The translations under genes were made by a program, and so were the position numbers. Shown here piece after piece: positions 15,493 to 24,602 of a stretch of DNA of 64,000 bases. The notes below the pieces were generated by a model that was given only the letters and a program-made list of their open reading frames with translations, was not told the DNA's origin and made no database searches. The stretch is from Rhizobium sp. SEMIA4064 (GTDB lineage: Bacteria > Pseudomonadota > Alphaproteobacteria > Rhizobiales > Rhizobiaceae). The stretch spans positions 62,001-126,000 of the forward strand of contig NZ_PYJN01000019.1 in NCBI RefSeq assembly GCF_003025035.1. Direction: 5' to 3'. Each line of letters starts with the position of its first letter. The first letter of the stretch is position 1.

Positions 15493-16746
15493 ATGGTGGC
15501 AACGCCAGGAGAAAACATGCGTATCAATGGCGATCGCCTTTGGGACGCACTGATGGACATGGCGAAGATCGGCCCCGGCATCGCCGGCGGCAATAATCGC
15601 CAGACGCTCACCGACGCCGACGCCGAAGGCCGAAGCCTTTTCAAGACATGGTGCGACGAGGCCGGCTTGAAAGTAGGTGTCGACAAGATGGGCACGATGT
15701 TCGCGACCCGCCCCGGCACCGATCCGAACGCCCTGCCGGTCTACGTCGGCTCGCATCTCGACACCCAGCCGACCGGCGGCAAATATGATGGTGTGCTCGG
15801 CGTGCTCGGCGCGCTGGAGGTTGTTCGCACGATGAACGATCTCGGCATCAAGACCAAGCATCCGATCGTGGTCACCAATTGGGCCAATGAAGAAGGTGCT
15901 CGTTTCGCCCCTGCCATGCTCGCCTCCGGCGTCTTCGCCGGCGTGCATTCGCTGGACTATGCCTATGGCCGCAAGGACCCCGAGGGTAAAACCTACGGCG
16001 AGGAACTGAAGCGCATTGGGTGGCTCGGCGATGAAGAGGTCGGCAGCCGCAAGATGCATGCCTATTTCGAATATCACATCGAACAGGGACCTATCCTCGA
16101 AGCCGAAGACAAGACCATCGGCGTCGTCACGCACTGTCAGGGCCTGTGGTGGCTGGAATTCACGCTGACCGGCAAGGAAGCGCATACCGGCTCGACGCCG
16201 ATGAACATGCGCGTCAATGCCGGGCTTGCCATGTCGCGCATCATCGAAATGGTGCAGGGTGTGGCGATGGAAAACCAGCCGGGCGCCGTCGGCGGTGTCG
16301 GCCAGGTCTTCTTCTCGCCAAATTCGCGCAACGTGCTGCCGGGCAAGGTGGTCTTCACGGTCGACATCCGCTCGCCCGACAAGGCGAAGCTCGACCGCAT
16401 GCGCGCCAAGATCGAGGCTGAAGCGCCTGGTATCTGCGACGCCCTCGGCGTCGGCTGTTCCGTCGAAGCCATCGGCCATTTCGAACCGGTGACCTTCGAT
16501 CCGAAGCTCGTCACCGCGGTGCGCGACGCGGCAGAGAAGCTGGGCTACAGCCACATGAACCTCATCTCCGGCGCCGGCCACGACGCCTGCTGGGCCGCCA
16601 AGGTGGCACCGGCCACCATGGTCATGTGCCCCTGCGTCGGCGGCCTGTCGCACAACGAGGCCGAGGAGATTTCCAAGGAATGGGCGACCGCAGGTGCGGA
16701 TGTCCTGTTCCACGCGGTCCTGGAGACTGCGGAGATTGTGGCGTGA
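15493..16746 (+). CDS. Zn-dependent beta-ureidopropionase / N-carbamoyl amino acid hydrolase
   Basis: An M20-family amidohydrolase of about 417 residues that would release beta-alanine, CO2 and ammonia from N-carbamoyl-beta-alanine, the last step of the reductive pathway. Metal ligands are visible in GSHLDTQPTGGKYDG (about 80-94), NEEGARF (about 126-132), and the C-terminal SGAGHDACWAAKV and HNEAEE. The central dimerisation domain contains GKEAHTGSTPM. Three starts are possible: 15457, 15493 and 15517. ATG at 15493 has GTGAGG well spaced; 15517 also has AGGAG. It precedes dihydropyrimidinase by 49 bases. Confidence 0.9.
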   Translation: MVATPGENMRINGDRLWDALMDMAKIGPGIAGGNNRQTLTDADAEGRSLFKTWCDEAGLKVGVDKMGTMFATRPGTDPNALPVYVGSHLDTQPTGGKYDGVLGVLGALEVVRTMNDLGIKTKHPIVVTNWANEEGARFAPAMLASGVFAGVHSLDYAYGRKDPEGKTYGEELKRIGWLGDEEVGSRKMHAYFEYHIEQGPILEAEDKTIGVVTHCQGLWWLEFTLTGKEAHTGSTPMNMRVNAGLAMSRIIEMVQGVAMENQPGAVGGVGQVFFSPNSRNVLPGKVVFTVDIRSPDKAKLDRMRAKIEAEAPGICDALGVGCSVEAIGHFEPVTFDPKLVTAVRDAAEKLGYSHMNLISGAGHDACWAAKVAPATMVMCPCVGGLSHNEAEEISKEWATAGADVLFHAVLETAEIVA

Positions 16747-16795
16747 CGGCCATCCTCGCGCAGCACCAGACATTCACACATCGGGAGCAGACACC

Positions 16796-18250
16796 ATGAG
16801 CACAGTCATCAAGGGTGGAACCATCGTCACGGCCGACTTGACCTATAAGGCCGATGTCAAGGTCGAAGGCGGTAAGATTGTCGAGATCGGGCAGAACCTG
16901 TCCGGCAATGAAGTGCTCGACGCCACGGGCTGCTATGTCATGCCGGGCGGCATCGATCCGCATACGCATCTCGAAATGCCATTCATGGGCACCTATTCCT
17001 CGGACGATTTCGAGAGCGGCACCCGCGCTGCCCTTGCCGGCGGCACGACGATGGTGGTGGATTTTGCCCTGCCCTCGCCGGGCCAATCGCTGCTCGAAGC
17101 GCTGACCATGTGGGACAACAAGTCGACGCGGGCAAATTGTGATTACTCCTTCCACATGGCGATTACCTGGTGGAGCGAGCAGGTCTTCAACGAGATGGAA
17201 GCCGTCGTCCGCGAAAAGGGCATCAACACCTTCAAGCACTTCATGGCCTATAAGGGCGCCCTGATGGTGGATGACGACGAGATGTTCTCCTCCTTCCAGC
17301 GCTGCGCCGAACTCGGCGCGCTGCCGCTCGTTCACGCCGAGAATGGCGACGTGGTCGCGCAGATGCAGGCGAAACTGCTTGCCGAAGGCAATAACGGTCC
17401 GGAAGCACACGCCTATTCCCGCCCCGCGGAGGTCGAAGGCGAAGCGACGAACCGCGCCATCATGATTGCCGACATGGCCGGCAGCCCGGTCTACATCGTG
17501 CACACCTCCTGCGAACAGGCGCACGAAGCCATCCGCCGCGCCCGTCAGAAGGGCATGCGCGTCTATGGCGAACCCTTGATCCAGCACTTGACGCTCGATG
17601 AGAGCGAATATGCCAATGCCGATTGGGACCATGCCGCCCGCCGCGTCATGTCGCCGCCCTTCCGCAACAAGCAGCATCAGGACAGCCTCTGGGCCGGCCT
17701 CGCTTCCGGCTCCCTGCAGGTGGTGGCCACCGACCATTGCGCCTTCACGACCGCGCAGAAGCGTTTCGGCCTGAATGACTTCACCAAGATTCCGAACGGC
17801 ACCGGCGGCCTGGAAGACCGCATGCCGATGCTCTGGACCCATGGCGTCAACACCGGCCGCCTGACCATGAACGAGTTCGTCGCGGTGACGTCGACCAACA
17901 TCGCCAAAATCCTCAACGTCTATCCGAAGAAGGGCGCGATCCTCGTCGGCGCCGATGCCGATATCGTCGTCTGGGACCCGAAGCGTTCGAAGACCATCTC
18001 TGCCAACACTCAACAGTCGGCGATCGACTATAACGTCTTCGAAGGCAAGCAGGTGACGGGCCTGCCGCGCTACACGCTAACCCGCGGTGTGGTTGCCATC
18101 GAGGAAGGCACGGTCAAGACGCAGCAGGGGCATGGCGAGTTCGTCAAGCGCGAGCCTTTCACCGCCGCCAACCGCGCACTCTCGACCTGGAAAGAGGTCA
18201 CCGCGCCGCGCAAGGTTCAGCGCAGCGGCATCCCCGCAAGCGGGGTGTGA
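16796..18250 (+). CDS. hydA: Dihydropyrimidinase (D-hydantoinase)
   Basis: A cyclic amidohydrolase that opens dihydrouracil to N-carbamoyl-beta-alanine. In 484 residues it shows the metal motif GGIDPHTHLEMPF (about 53-65), the lysine to be carbamylated within FKHFMAYKGALM (about 146-157), HAENGD (about 181-186), HTSCEQAHEA (about 237-246) and the Asp ligand in ATDHCAF (about 313-319). ATG at 16796 has CGGGAG upstream. Downstream, a convergent cupin gene starts the next unit on the other strand. Confidence 0.95.
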   Translation: MSTVIKGGTIVTADLTYKADVKVEGGKIVEIGQNLSGNEVLDATGCYVMPGGIDPHTHLEMPFMGTYSSDDFESGTRAALAGGTTMVVDFALPSPGQSLLEALTMWDNKSTRANCDYSFHMAITWWSEQVFNEMEAVVREKGINTFKHFMAYKGALMVDDDEMFSSFQRCAELGALPLVHAENGDVVAQMQAKLLAEGNNGPEAHAYSRPAEVEGEATNRAIMIADMAGSPVYIVHTSCEQAHEAIRRARQKGMRVYGEPLIQHLTLDESEYANADWDHAARRVMSPPFRNKQHQDSLWAGLASGSLQVVATDHCAFTTAQKRFGLNDFTKIPNGTGGLEDRMPMLWTHGVNTGRLTMNEFVAVTSTNIAKILNVYPKKGAILVGADADIVVWDPKRSKTISANTQQSAIDYNVFEGKQVTGLPRYTLTRGVVAIEEGTVKTQQGHGEFVKREPFTAANRALSTWKEVTAPRKVQRSGIPASGV

Positions 18251-18280
18251 CGCTTGGCAACGGCGTTCCGGTCCATCAGC

Positions 18281-18694
18281 TCACAACGGCACATATCGCT
18301 CCAGATCCGGCAGCAGGACGACACTTTCCTGCTCGTTCGGGTCGGTGCGGGCGATGATGGCTGTCGCCGGCCGGTCGCTGAGATTGGCGGGCAGATGCGG
18401 AACGCCGGCCGGAATGTAGAACATCTCGCCGGCATGAACGACAACATGCTCTTCCAATTGATCGCCGAACCAGCAATGCGTCTCGCCGGACAAAGCGTAA
18501 ATCGCCGTCTCATGCGCGGCATGCAGGTGCGCCTTGGCGCGTCCGCCCGGGGGAATCGTCAGGAGATGCATGCAGATGCCTGTCGAACCCACTGTCTCGG
18601 CGGCAATCCCTTCGAAATAGTTGAAGCCTTGTTTCCCGGCATAGGTGCTGCCGGGCTGCACGATGCGGCAGGTTGGCTTCGATGAAACGCTCAT
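18281..18694 (-). CDS. Cupin-domain protein
   Basis: A 137-residue single-domain cupin. The metal-binding pattern is present: AKAHLHAAHETAIYALSGET (about 57-76) as motif 1 and GEMFYIPAGVPHLPAN (about 92-107) as motif 2. It has no helix-turn-helix and no signal peptide. The ATG at 18694 is preceded by GGAGG, better than the longer frame from 18730. Substrate unknown. It is convergent with hydA and divergent from the ABC ATPase gene, so it could belong to pyrimidine metabolism, but the sequence does not show this. Confidence 0.8.
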   Translation of the reverse strand: MSVSSKPTCRIVQPGSTYAGKQGFNYFEGIAAETVGSTGICMHLLTIPPGGRAKAHLHAAHETAIYALSGETHCWFGDQLEEHVVVHAGEMFYIPAGVPHLPANLSDRPATAIIARTDPNEQESVVLLPDLERYVPL

Positions 18695-18818
18695 GCCATT
18701 CCTCCATAAAATTCGATAGATCTGCGGCATCCTCCGGTTCTAAAACCACCGCGATGCCGTATAGGATAACACGCAATCCGCCTCGGCTGCGCGGCGAAAA
18801 CATGACTGGTAGGTGTTA

Positions 18819-19610
18819 ATGACGTCATCCGCTCCCTCCGTCGTCTCCGCGCGGAACCTCTGCCTCACCTACGAGACAAATGACGGGCCGGTGCATGCAC
18901 TGAGCAATGTCGATCTCGACGTGCGGAAGGGCGATTTCGTCTCTTTCATCGGCCCGTCCGGCTGCGGCAAGACCACGTTCCTGCGCGTCATCGCCGATCT
19001 TGAGCGCAAGACCTCCGGCGACATCACCGTCAACGGCATGACGCCGGAAGAGGCGCGCACCAACCGCGCCTATGGCTACGTTTTTCAGGCGGCTGCCCTT
19101 TATCCCTGGCGCACGATCGAAAAGAACATCGCTCTGCCGCTGGAGATCATGGGCTATGCGAAGAGCGATCAGGCCAAGCGCATCGAGCAGACGCTTGATC
19201 TGGTCAACCTCACCGGCTTCGCGCACAAATATCCCTGGCAGCTCTCCGGAGGCATGCAGCAGCGCGCCTCCATCGCCCGCGCGCTCGCCTTCGATGCCGA
19301 CCTGCTGCTGATGGACGAACCCTTCGGTGCCCTCGACGAGATCGTGCGCGATCACCTCAACGAAGCGCTGCTGAAACTTTGGAAGCGAACGAACAAGACC
19401 ATCTGTTTCGTGACGCACTCGATCCCGGAGGCGGTTTATCTCTCCACCAAGATCGTCGTCATGTCGCCGCGCCCCGGCCGCGTCACCGATGTCATCGAAT
19501 CCTCCCTTCCGCACGAACGCCCACTGGGTATTCGCGAAACCCCGGAATTTCTGGAGATCGCCCATCGTGTCCGCGACGGGCTGAGAGCCGGGCATAGCTA
19601 TGAGGAATAG
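18819..19610 (+). CDS. ABC transporter ATP-binding protein, NitT/TauT type
   Basis: A 263-residue ATPase with Walker A (GPSGCGKTT), Q-loop (YGYVFQAAALYPWRT), signature (LSGGMQQRASIARAL), Walker B (LLLMDEPFGALDE) and H-loop (VTHSIPEA), as in SsuB/TauB/ThiZ. It is the first of a five-gene importer (ATPase, small membrane protein, two permeases, binding protein). The neighbours are the complete reductive pyrimidine pathway, so the cargo is probably a pyrimidine or its dihydro or ureido derivative; this is inference. Confidence 0.9.
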   Translation: MTSSAPSVVSARNLCLTYETNDGPVHALSNVDLDVRKGDFVSFIGPSGCGKTTFLRVIADLERKTSGDITVNGMTPEEARTNRAYGYVFQAAALYPWRTIEKNIALPLEIMGYAKSDQAKRIEQTLDLVNLTGFAHKYPWQLSGGMQQRASIARALAFDADLLLMDEPFGALDEIVRDHLNEALLKLWKRTNKTICFVTHSIPEAVYLSTKIVVMSPRPGRVTDVIESSLPHERPLGIRETPEFLEIAHRVRDGLRAGHSYEE

Positions 19611-19619
19611 GATCACGCT

Positions 19620-19955
19620 ATGAACCCGCAATTTCTCCTCTGGCTCACTGGTGCCATGGCGGTCTTCATCGGTGGCGCGACTGCTTCGCGGGCCTATATC
19701 GCCAACAACAACATATTGATCCTCATCTTCGCGCTCAGCCTCTATTGCGTGGGCAATCTGATGATGGTCCGGCTGATGCGCGAGGGCGGGCTTGGTCTGG
19801 CGATCTCCGCCTCTGCCATTGCTCAGCTTGTGGTCGTGAATATCGTTGCCTTCGTCGTCTTCGGCGAGCGGCTCAGTCTGCCGCAGCTTGCCGGCGTCGG
19901 GCTCGGCATCGTCGCGATGGCGCTGATGCTGTTTCCGGTGGAAAGGGGCGCGTGA
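19620..19955 (+). CDS. Small EamA/SMR-like membrane protein in the ABC operon
   Basis: A 111-residue protein with four hydrophobic segments, the size and pattern of a small multidrug resistance/EamA half-unit. The last segment (LSLPQLAGVGLGIVAMALML) resembles the final repeat of DMT-family carriers. It starts 9 bases after the ATPase gene and stops 2 bases before the permease ATG, so it is clearly in the operon. Standard NitT/TauT importers do not include such a gene. Its role is unknown. Confidence 0.75.
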   Translation: MNPQFLLWLTGAMAVFIGGATASRAYIANNNILILIFALSLYCVGNLMMVRLMREGGLGLAISASAIAQLVVVNIVAFVVFGERLSLPQLAGVGLGIVAMALMLFPVERGA

Positions 19956-19957
19956 CC

Positions 19958-20845
19958 ATGGAGAAGGAGCAATTCTTCAAACATAAATTCCTGCCGGTCA
20001 CGGCCATCCTGGTGGCAATTATCGTGTTGTGGTACGCCTTTGCCGTCATTCTCAACGCGCCATTCCAGCGCGATCTCGGCCGCCGCGCCAACGTCACTTC
20101 CGGTACGATGGAATTCATCGGCAAGACGCTCGCGCAGCCGAAGCCGATCCTGCCGGCACCGCATCAGGTGGCGCAGAATGTCTTCGAAAACACGTTTCTA
20201 AGACCGCTGACGAGCAATCGCAGCCTCGTCTACAATGCCTGGGTGACTTTGTCCTCCACGGCTGTCGGTTTCGCTTTCGGGACCCTTTTGGGCATCCTCA
20301 TTGCCGTCGGCATCGTGCATGTCTTGGCACTCGACCGCAGCCTGATGCCATGGATCATCGCCTCGCAGACGATACCGATCCTGGCCATCGCGCCGATGGT
20401 CATCGTCGTCCTGGGTTCGATCGGCGTTACCGGCCTTATTCCCAAGGCGCTGGTCTCAACTTACCTCTCCTTCTTTCCCGTCGCCGTTGGCATGGTCAAG
20501 GGATTGCGATCGCCGGAAATCATGCATCTCGACCTAATGCGTACCTACAATGCCAGTTCGATGCAGACCTTCTGGAAGCTGCGTGTCCCCGCATCGGTTC
20601 CGTTCCTCTTCACCTCGATGAAAGTTGCGATCGCAGCCAGCCTCACCGGAACAATCGTTGGCGAACTGCCAACGGGCGCCGTCGCCGGCATCGGAGCCAA
20701 ACTGCTCGCCGGCTCCTATCAAAGCTTGACCATCGATATATGGGCGGCCCTCGTTGCCGGCTCGATACTAGCCGCGGCACTGATTGCCGTTGTCAGCATC
20801 GCGGCACGTATCGTCGATCGTGCAATGGGAGGTCGGGCGGCATGA
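19958..20845 (+). CDS. ABC transporter permease 1 (candidate pyrimidine importer)
   Basis: A binding-protein-dependent permease of 295 residues with about six membrane segments. The EAA-loop for ATPase contact is around LDLMRTYNASSMQTFWKLRVP (about 190-210). The N-terminal periplasmic stretch after the first membrane helix is longer than usual (about 35-80). ATG at 19958; the long frame from 19745 is a shadow of the preceding gene. Its stop overlaps the ATG of the next permease. Confidence 0.88.
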   Translation: MEKEQFFKHKFLPVTAILVAIIVLWYAFAVILNAPFQRDLGRRANVTSGTMEFIGKTLAQPKPILPAPHQVAQNVFENTFLRPLTSNRSLVYNAWVTLSSTAVGFAFGTLLGILIAVGIVHVLALDRSLMPWIIASQTIPILAIAPMVIVVLGSIGVTGLIPKALVSTYLSFFPVAVGMVKGLRSPEIMHLDLMRTYNASSMQTFWKLRVPASVPFLFTSMKVAIAASLTGTIVGELPTGAVAGIGAKLLAGSYQSLTIDIWAALVAGSILAAALIAVVSIAARIVDRAMGGRAA

Positions 20846-21975
20846 AGAATTCTCATGTGTCGTGGCAAGGCACGCTCTCCTTTCTTCTCTGTCTTGCGGC
20901 GCTATTGGCGCTGCCGCTGCTCGCCGCCGATGCCGCCACCCCCATCAGTAGCGGAACCACGTTCGTCATCTTCGTTCTCATTGGTGCCGCGGCCCTTGTT
21001 TCTTTCATGAACCTGTCCGCAATCCTCTGTGCGTCGATCCTCTTCTTTGCCGCACATGCAGCCGCCTTGCTTCTGCTGGATGGAATATCGGGCAACGAAG
21101 GCACCGCGCTCGCCTCGTTTTTTATCCTGCTTGCCGCGGCGTGGCTGCTGGCCTGGCGCTGCGTCGCCATCCTGTCGGTCACCCCGGCACATTCGACCGC
21201 CGGGAGCTATACGCTACGGTTGCTCATTCCCGCGATTTTCGGCGTCTGGATCATCATCATCTGGGAAGCCGTAACGCGCGGGTTTGGCATCCCTTTCATC
21301 CTGCTGCCACCACCAAGCGCCATTGCTGCCCGCATTGCCAGCTCCGCTTCCATTCTTTGGACGGATGTTCAGCAGACGATCTTCCGGTCGGTTCTAATCG
21401 GCTACATTATCGGCTGCACCAGCGGCTTCATCGTCGCCATTCTCGCCGACCGCTTCGCCTTCCTGCGCCGCGGCCTGCTGCCGATCGGCAATCTGGTCTC
21501 CGCCCTGCCGATCATCGGTGTCGCGCCGATCATGGTCATGTGGTTCGGCTTCGATTGGGAATCTAAATCGGCTGTCGTCGTCATCATGACCTTCTTCCCG
21601 ATGCTGGTGAACACGGTCGCCGGCCTCGCCGCCGCCGGCAATATGGAGCGCGATCTGATGCGCACCTATGCGTCGAGCTATTGGCAGACTTTGTTCAAGC
21701 TTCGCCTGCCGGCCGCGGCTCCCTTTATCTTCAATGCACTAAAGATCAACTCGACCCTGGCCCTAATCGGTGCCATCGTGGCAGAGTTCTTTGGCACACC
21801 CATGTCGGGCATGGGCTTTCGTATTTCAACCGAGAACGGTCGGTTGAATCTCGATATGGTCTGGGCTGAGATCGCGGTCGCCGCGGTCGTCGGCTCCGTC
21901 TTCTACGGTATCGTCGCCGTTCTCGAGCGGATGACGACGTTCTGGCATCCGTCTATCCGTGGTGGAAAGACGTAG
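20842..21975 (+). CDS. ABC transporter permease 2 with N-terminal membrane extension
   Basis: A 377-residue permease. The C-terminal 250 residues are a normal NitT/TauT permease domain, with EAA loop RDLMRTYASSYWQTLFKLRLP (about 270-290). The N-terminal 125 residues add about four further hydrophobic segments that ordinary family members of about 260 residues lack. It overlaps the first permease by four bases. Together the two permeases would form a heterodimer. Confidence 0.87.
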   Translation: MKNSHVSWQGTLSFLLCLAALLALPLLAADAATPISSGTTFVIFVLIGAAALVSFMNLSAILCASILFFAAHAAALLLLDGISGNEGTALASFFILLAAAWLLAWRCVAILSVTPAHSTAGSYTLRLLIPAIFGVWIIIIWEAVTRGFGIPFILLPPPSAIAARIASSASILWTDVQQTIFRSVLIGYIIGCTSGFIVAILADRFAFLRRGLLPIGNLVSALPIIGVAPIMVMWFGFDWESKSAVVVIMTFFPMLVNTVAGLAAAGNMERDLMRTYASSYWQTLFKLRLPAAAPFIFNALKINSTLALIGAIVAEFFGTPMSGMGFRISTENGRLNLDMVWAEIAVAAVVGSVFYGIVAVLERMTTFWHPSIRGGKT

Positions 21976-22031
21976 TTCAGGATCCTGCCAAGGGATCAGG
22001 GCATAACTTCAGAGGGAAAAGGACAAAAAAT

Positions 22032-23000
22032 ATGAAAAAACTGATGGTCGCATTGATGGCAAGCGCGATGGCGTTGGCCGCAGCGCAGGCGGCGCAGGCT
22101 GCCGACAAGGTGACGCTGCAGTTGAAATGGGTGGCGCAGGGCCAGTTCGGCGGCTATTTCGTCGCCAAGGACAAGGGCTTCTACAAGGAGGAAGGCCTCG
22201 ACGTCGACATCAAGCCCGGCGGTCCGGATATCGCACCGGAACAGGTAATCGCCGGCGGCGGTGCCGATGTCATCGTTGACTGGATGGGTGGCGCTCTGGT
22301 CGCTCGCGAAAAGGGCGTGCCGCTGATCAACATCGCCCAGCCCTATGACAAGTCCGGCCTCGAACTGATCTGCCCGAAGGACGGTCCGGTAAAGACCGAA
22401 GCCGATTTCAAGGGCCATACGCTCGGCGTCTGGTTCTTCGGCAACGAATACCCCTTCTTCGCCTGGATGCATAAGATCGGCCTGAAGACCGACGGCGGCA
22501 AGGATGGCGTCACCGTCTTGAAGCAGAGCTTCGACGTTCAGCCCCTCGTCCAGAAGCAGGCCGACTGCATCTCCGTCATGACCTATAACGAATACTGGCA
22601 GGCGATCGATGCCGGCTTCAAGCCGGAAGATCTGATCGTCTTCAACTATAGCAAGCTCGGCAACGACCTTCTGGAAGACGGCCTTTATGTCAACGAGACC
22701 AAGCTGAAGGACGCGAAGTTCAAGGCCAACATGGTCAAGTTCGTCCGTGCTTCGATGAAGGGCTGGAAATACGCTGTCGAACATCCGGATGAAGCCGCCG
22801 AAATCGTCATGGATAATGGTGGCCAGGACGAAAATCACCAGAAGCGCATGATGGGCGAAGTCGCCAAGCTCATCGGCACCGGCAAGCTCGACGGGAAACT
22901 CTACGATCGCACCGTAGCCGCCCTGCTCGACCAGAAGATCATCAACAAGAAGCCGACCGGCGCCTATACGCATGAGATCACCGACGCCGCGCTGAAATAG
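22032..23000 (+). CDS. NMT1/THI5-like periplasmic binding protein
   Basis: A 322-residue binding protein with a clear signal peptide (KKLMVALMASAMALAAAQAA, cleaved after AQAADK). The mature protein shows the THI5/NMT1 pattern: LQLKWVAQGQFGGYFVAKDK at the start, YKEEGLDVDIKPGGPD, and later LGVWFFGNEYPFFAW. This family binds pyrimidines or related heterocycles (thiamine precursors, riboflavin, pyrimidines), which agrees with the neighbouring pyrimidine catabolic genes. AGAGGG lies upstream. A terminator follows. Confidence 0.9.
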   Translation: MKKLMVALMASAMALAAAQAAQAADKVTLQLKWVAQGQFGGYFVAKDKGFYKEEGLDVDIKPGGPDIAPEQVIAGGGADVIVDWMGGALVAREKGVPLINIAQPYDKSGLELICPKDGPVKTEADFKGHTLGVWFFGNEYPFFAWMHKIGLKTDGGKDGVTVLKQSFDVQPLVQKQADCISVMTYNEYWQAIDAGFKPEDLIVFNYSKLGNDLLEDGLYVNETKLKDAKFKANMVKFVRASMKGWKYAVEHPDEAAEIVMDNGGQDENHQKRMMGEVAKLIGTGKLDGKLYDRTVAALLDQKIINKKPTGAYTHEITDAALK

Positions 23001-23025
23001 GCCCGACGCCGAAAATCCGAAGAAA

Positions 23026-23056
23026 CGTGCGCGGTTCACGCCACGCGCGTTTTTTT
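23026..23056 (+). terminator. Rho-independent terminator after the ABC operon
   Basis: A nine-base stem (one mismatch, one G-T) between 23026-23034 and 23041-23049, followed by seven T residues from 23050. Confidence 0.8.
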
Positions 23057-23397
23057 CATTTTGTAACAGCCGTGATAAAAGACTGGCTTTGTCGTCGCGT
23101 TTGCCTAAAAAACCATGCTTCGATCAAGTATCGTAATGCAGACATCACGAGCACGTAATTGATTTGCAATGCAACGCCCATTAGAATTGCGCGCCACGTA
23201 GAAATCATTTTCTCGTGATCTTGCAGGATTTGGAAATCGTTCCCACCTAAAGGGGCAAATTGAGGATGAGGGACTTGCAGGCATGACAGACGGATGTTGA
23301 TCCGCCGGAAGAGCCGGCCCGCATGCATTGATCCCCCGTGCTCGCGACGGAAAACAGCGAGATCCCGTTACACAAATACCGAACTGGAACTGAACGC
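23057..23397. other. Intergenic region before the RND genes
   Basis: About 340 bases with lower GC than the neighbouring genes. Small open frames occur on both strands, but none has a ribosome site or recognisable protein features. I see no clear operator or repeat. The promoter of the efflux operon must lie here. Confidence 0.4.
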
Positions 23398-24588
23398 ATG
23401 GCCTTCACGCCGCATAGATTTCTGAGCACGACTGCAATGTTGCTTGTTCTCCTGACGGCACCGGCGGCTTTTGCCGAAGAACCCACCGTCACCGCGCCAA
23501 AGCAGAACCTGCCTGCAATCGTCGTCACACAGGCCGTAACACGCAAACTGACCGACAAAGTGGTCGCCACCGGCACCGTGAAAGCGGTGGATGAGGTCTA
23601 TATCCAGCCGCAGGTGGACGGCCTGTCGATCCGCTCGCTCAACGCTGACGTCGGCGACAAGGTCGAGGCGAACAGCACGCTTGCCACGCTGAACGATGAT
23701 GCGCTGATCCTGCAGAAGAGCCAGATGGAAGCAACGAAGGCGAAGGGCGAAGCAAGCCTCGCCCAGCTTCGCGCGCAGCTCAACGAGGCCCGCGCCAATG
23801 CTGAGGAAGCGGAATTGCAGCGCGTCCGCGCCGTCACCATGGGCGCCAAGGGCACCGTCTCGACCTCGTCGGTCGAGCAGGCGAATGCGGCGGCCGCCGC
23901 CAACAAGGCGCGCGTGGCCTCGGCCGAACAGGCAATCGCAGTTGCTGAAGCCGATCTCAAGGTCATCGACAGCCAGATCGCCGATACGGACCTGAAGCTC
24001 GCCCGCACGGGCGTCAAAACGCCGGTTGCCGGCACCGTCGCTTCGCGTAACGCCCGCATGGGAGCCATCGCCAACGGCAATGGAGATCCGCTCTTCACCA
24101 TCATCCGCGACAGCGATCTGGAGCTGGTGGTCGATGTCTCCGAAAGCGACATCACCAAAATTACCCTTGGTCAGAAGGCGCTGATTTCGCTTTCCGGCAG
24201 CCGCGAAAAACTCACCGGCTCCGTCCGCCTGGTCGCGCCGATCGTCGATGCGGTGACCCGCCTCGGCGCAGTCCACATCTCCATCGATGACGACGAAAAG
24301 GCGCGCGCCGGCATGTATGGCAGCGCCGAGATCATCGTCCGCGAGACACAAGGTGTTTCCCTGCCGCTGACGGCAGTCAACAGCGACGAAAATGGCTCTT
24401 CTGCCCGCAAGGTAGAGGGTGGCGTCGTCAAATTCGTCAATGTCCAGACCGGCATTCAGGATGGCGCTTACGTCGAGATCGTCAAGGGCCTGAAGGATGG
24501 CGACGAAGTCGTCGCCAAAGCCGGCGCCTATGTTCGCGACGGTGACCACATCACGCCCGTCAAAGAAGCTCCGCAAGCGTCCAACTGA
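23398..24588 (+). CDS. RND efflux periplasmic adaptor subunit
   Basis: A membrane fusion protein of about 396 residues. It has a signal peptide (about 1-26, ending AFAEEP), a biotinyl-lipoyl half (TGTVKAVDEVYIQPQVDG, about 60-77), a long alpha-helical hairpin rich in Ala/Glu (about 105-200), a second lipoyl half (GVKTPVAGTVASRNARMGAI), and beta-barrel and membrane-proximal domains to the end. It joins the inner-membrane pump to an outer-membrane channel. The pump gene starts 14 bases later. No regulator or outer-membrane factor gene is adjacent. Confidence 0.92.
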   Translation: MAFTPHRFLSTTAMLLVLLTAPAAFAEEPTVTAPKQNLPAIVVTQAVTRKLTDKVVATGTVKAVDEVYIQPQVDGLSIRSLNADVGDKVEANSTLATLNDDALILQKSQMEATKAKGEASLAQLRAQLNEARANAEEAELQRVRAVTMGAKGTVSTSSVEQANAAAAANKARVASAEQAIAVAEADLKVIDSQIADTDLKLARTGVKTPVAGTVASRNARMGAIANGNGDPLFTIIRDSDLELVVDVSESDITKITLGQKALISLSGSREKLTGSVRLVAPIVDAVTRLGAVHISIDDDEKARAGMYGSAEIIVRETQGVSLPLTAVNSDENGSSARKVEGGVVKFVNVQTGIQDGAYVEIVKGLKDGDEVVAKAGAYVRDGDHITPVKEAPQASN

Positions 24589-24602
24589 GCGAGAACGGCA
24601 AG

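Noticed and set aside
20029..21975. 648-residue frame spanning both permease genes
   Set aside because: Its first 250 residues are an Arg/His-rich out-of-frame reading of permease 1; only the part from 20842 is a real protein.
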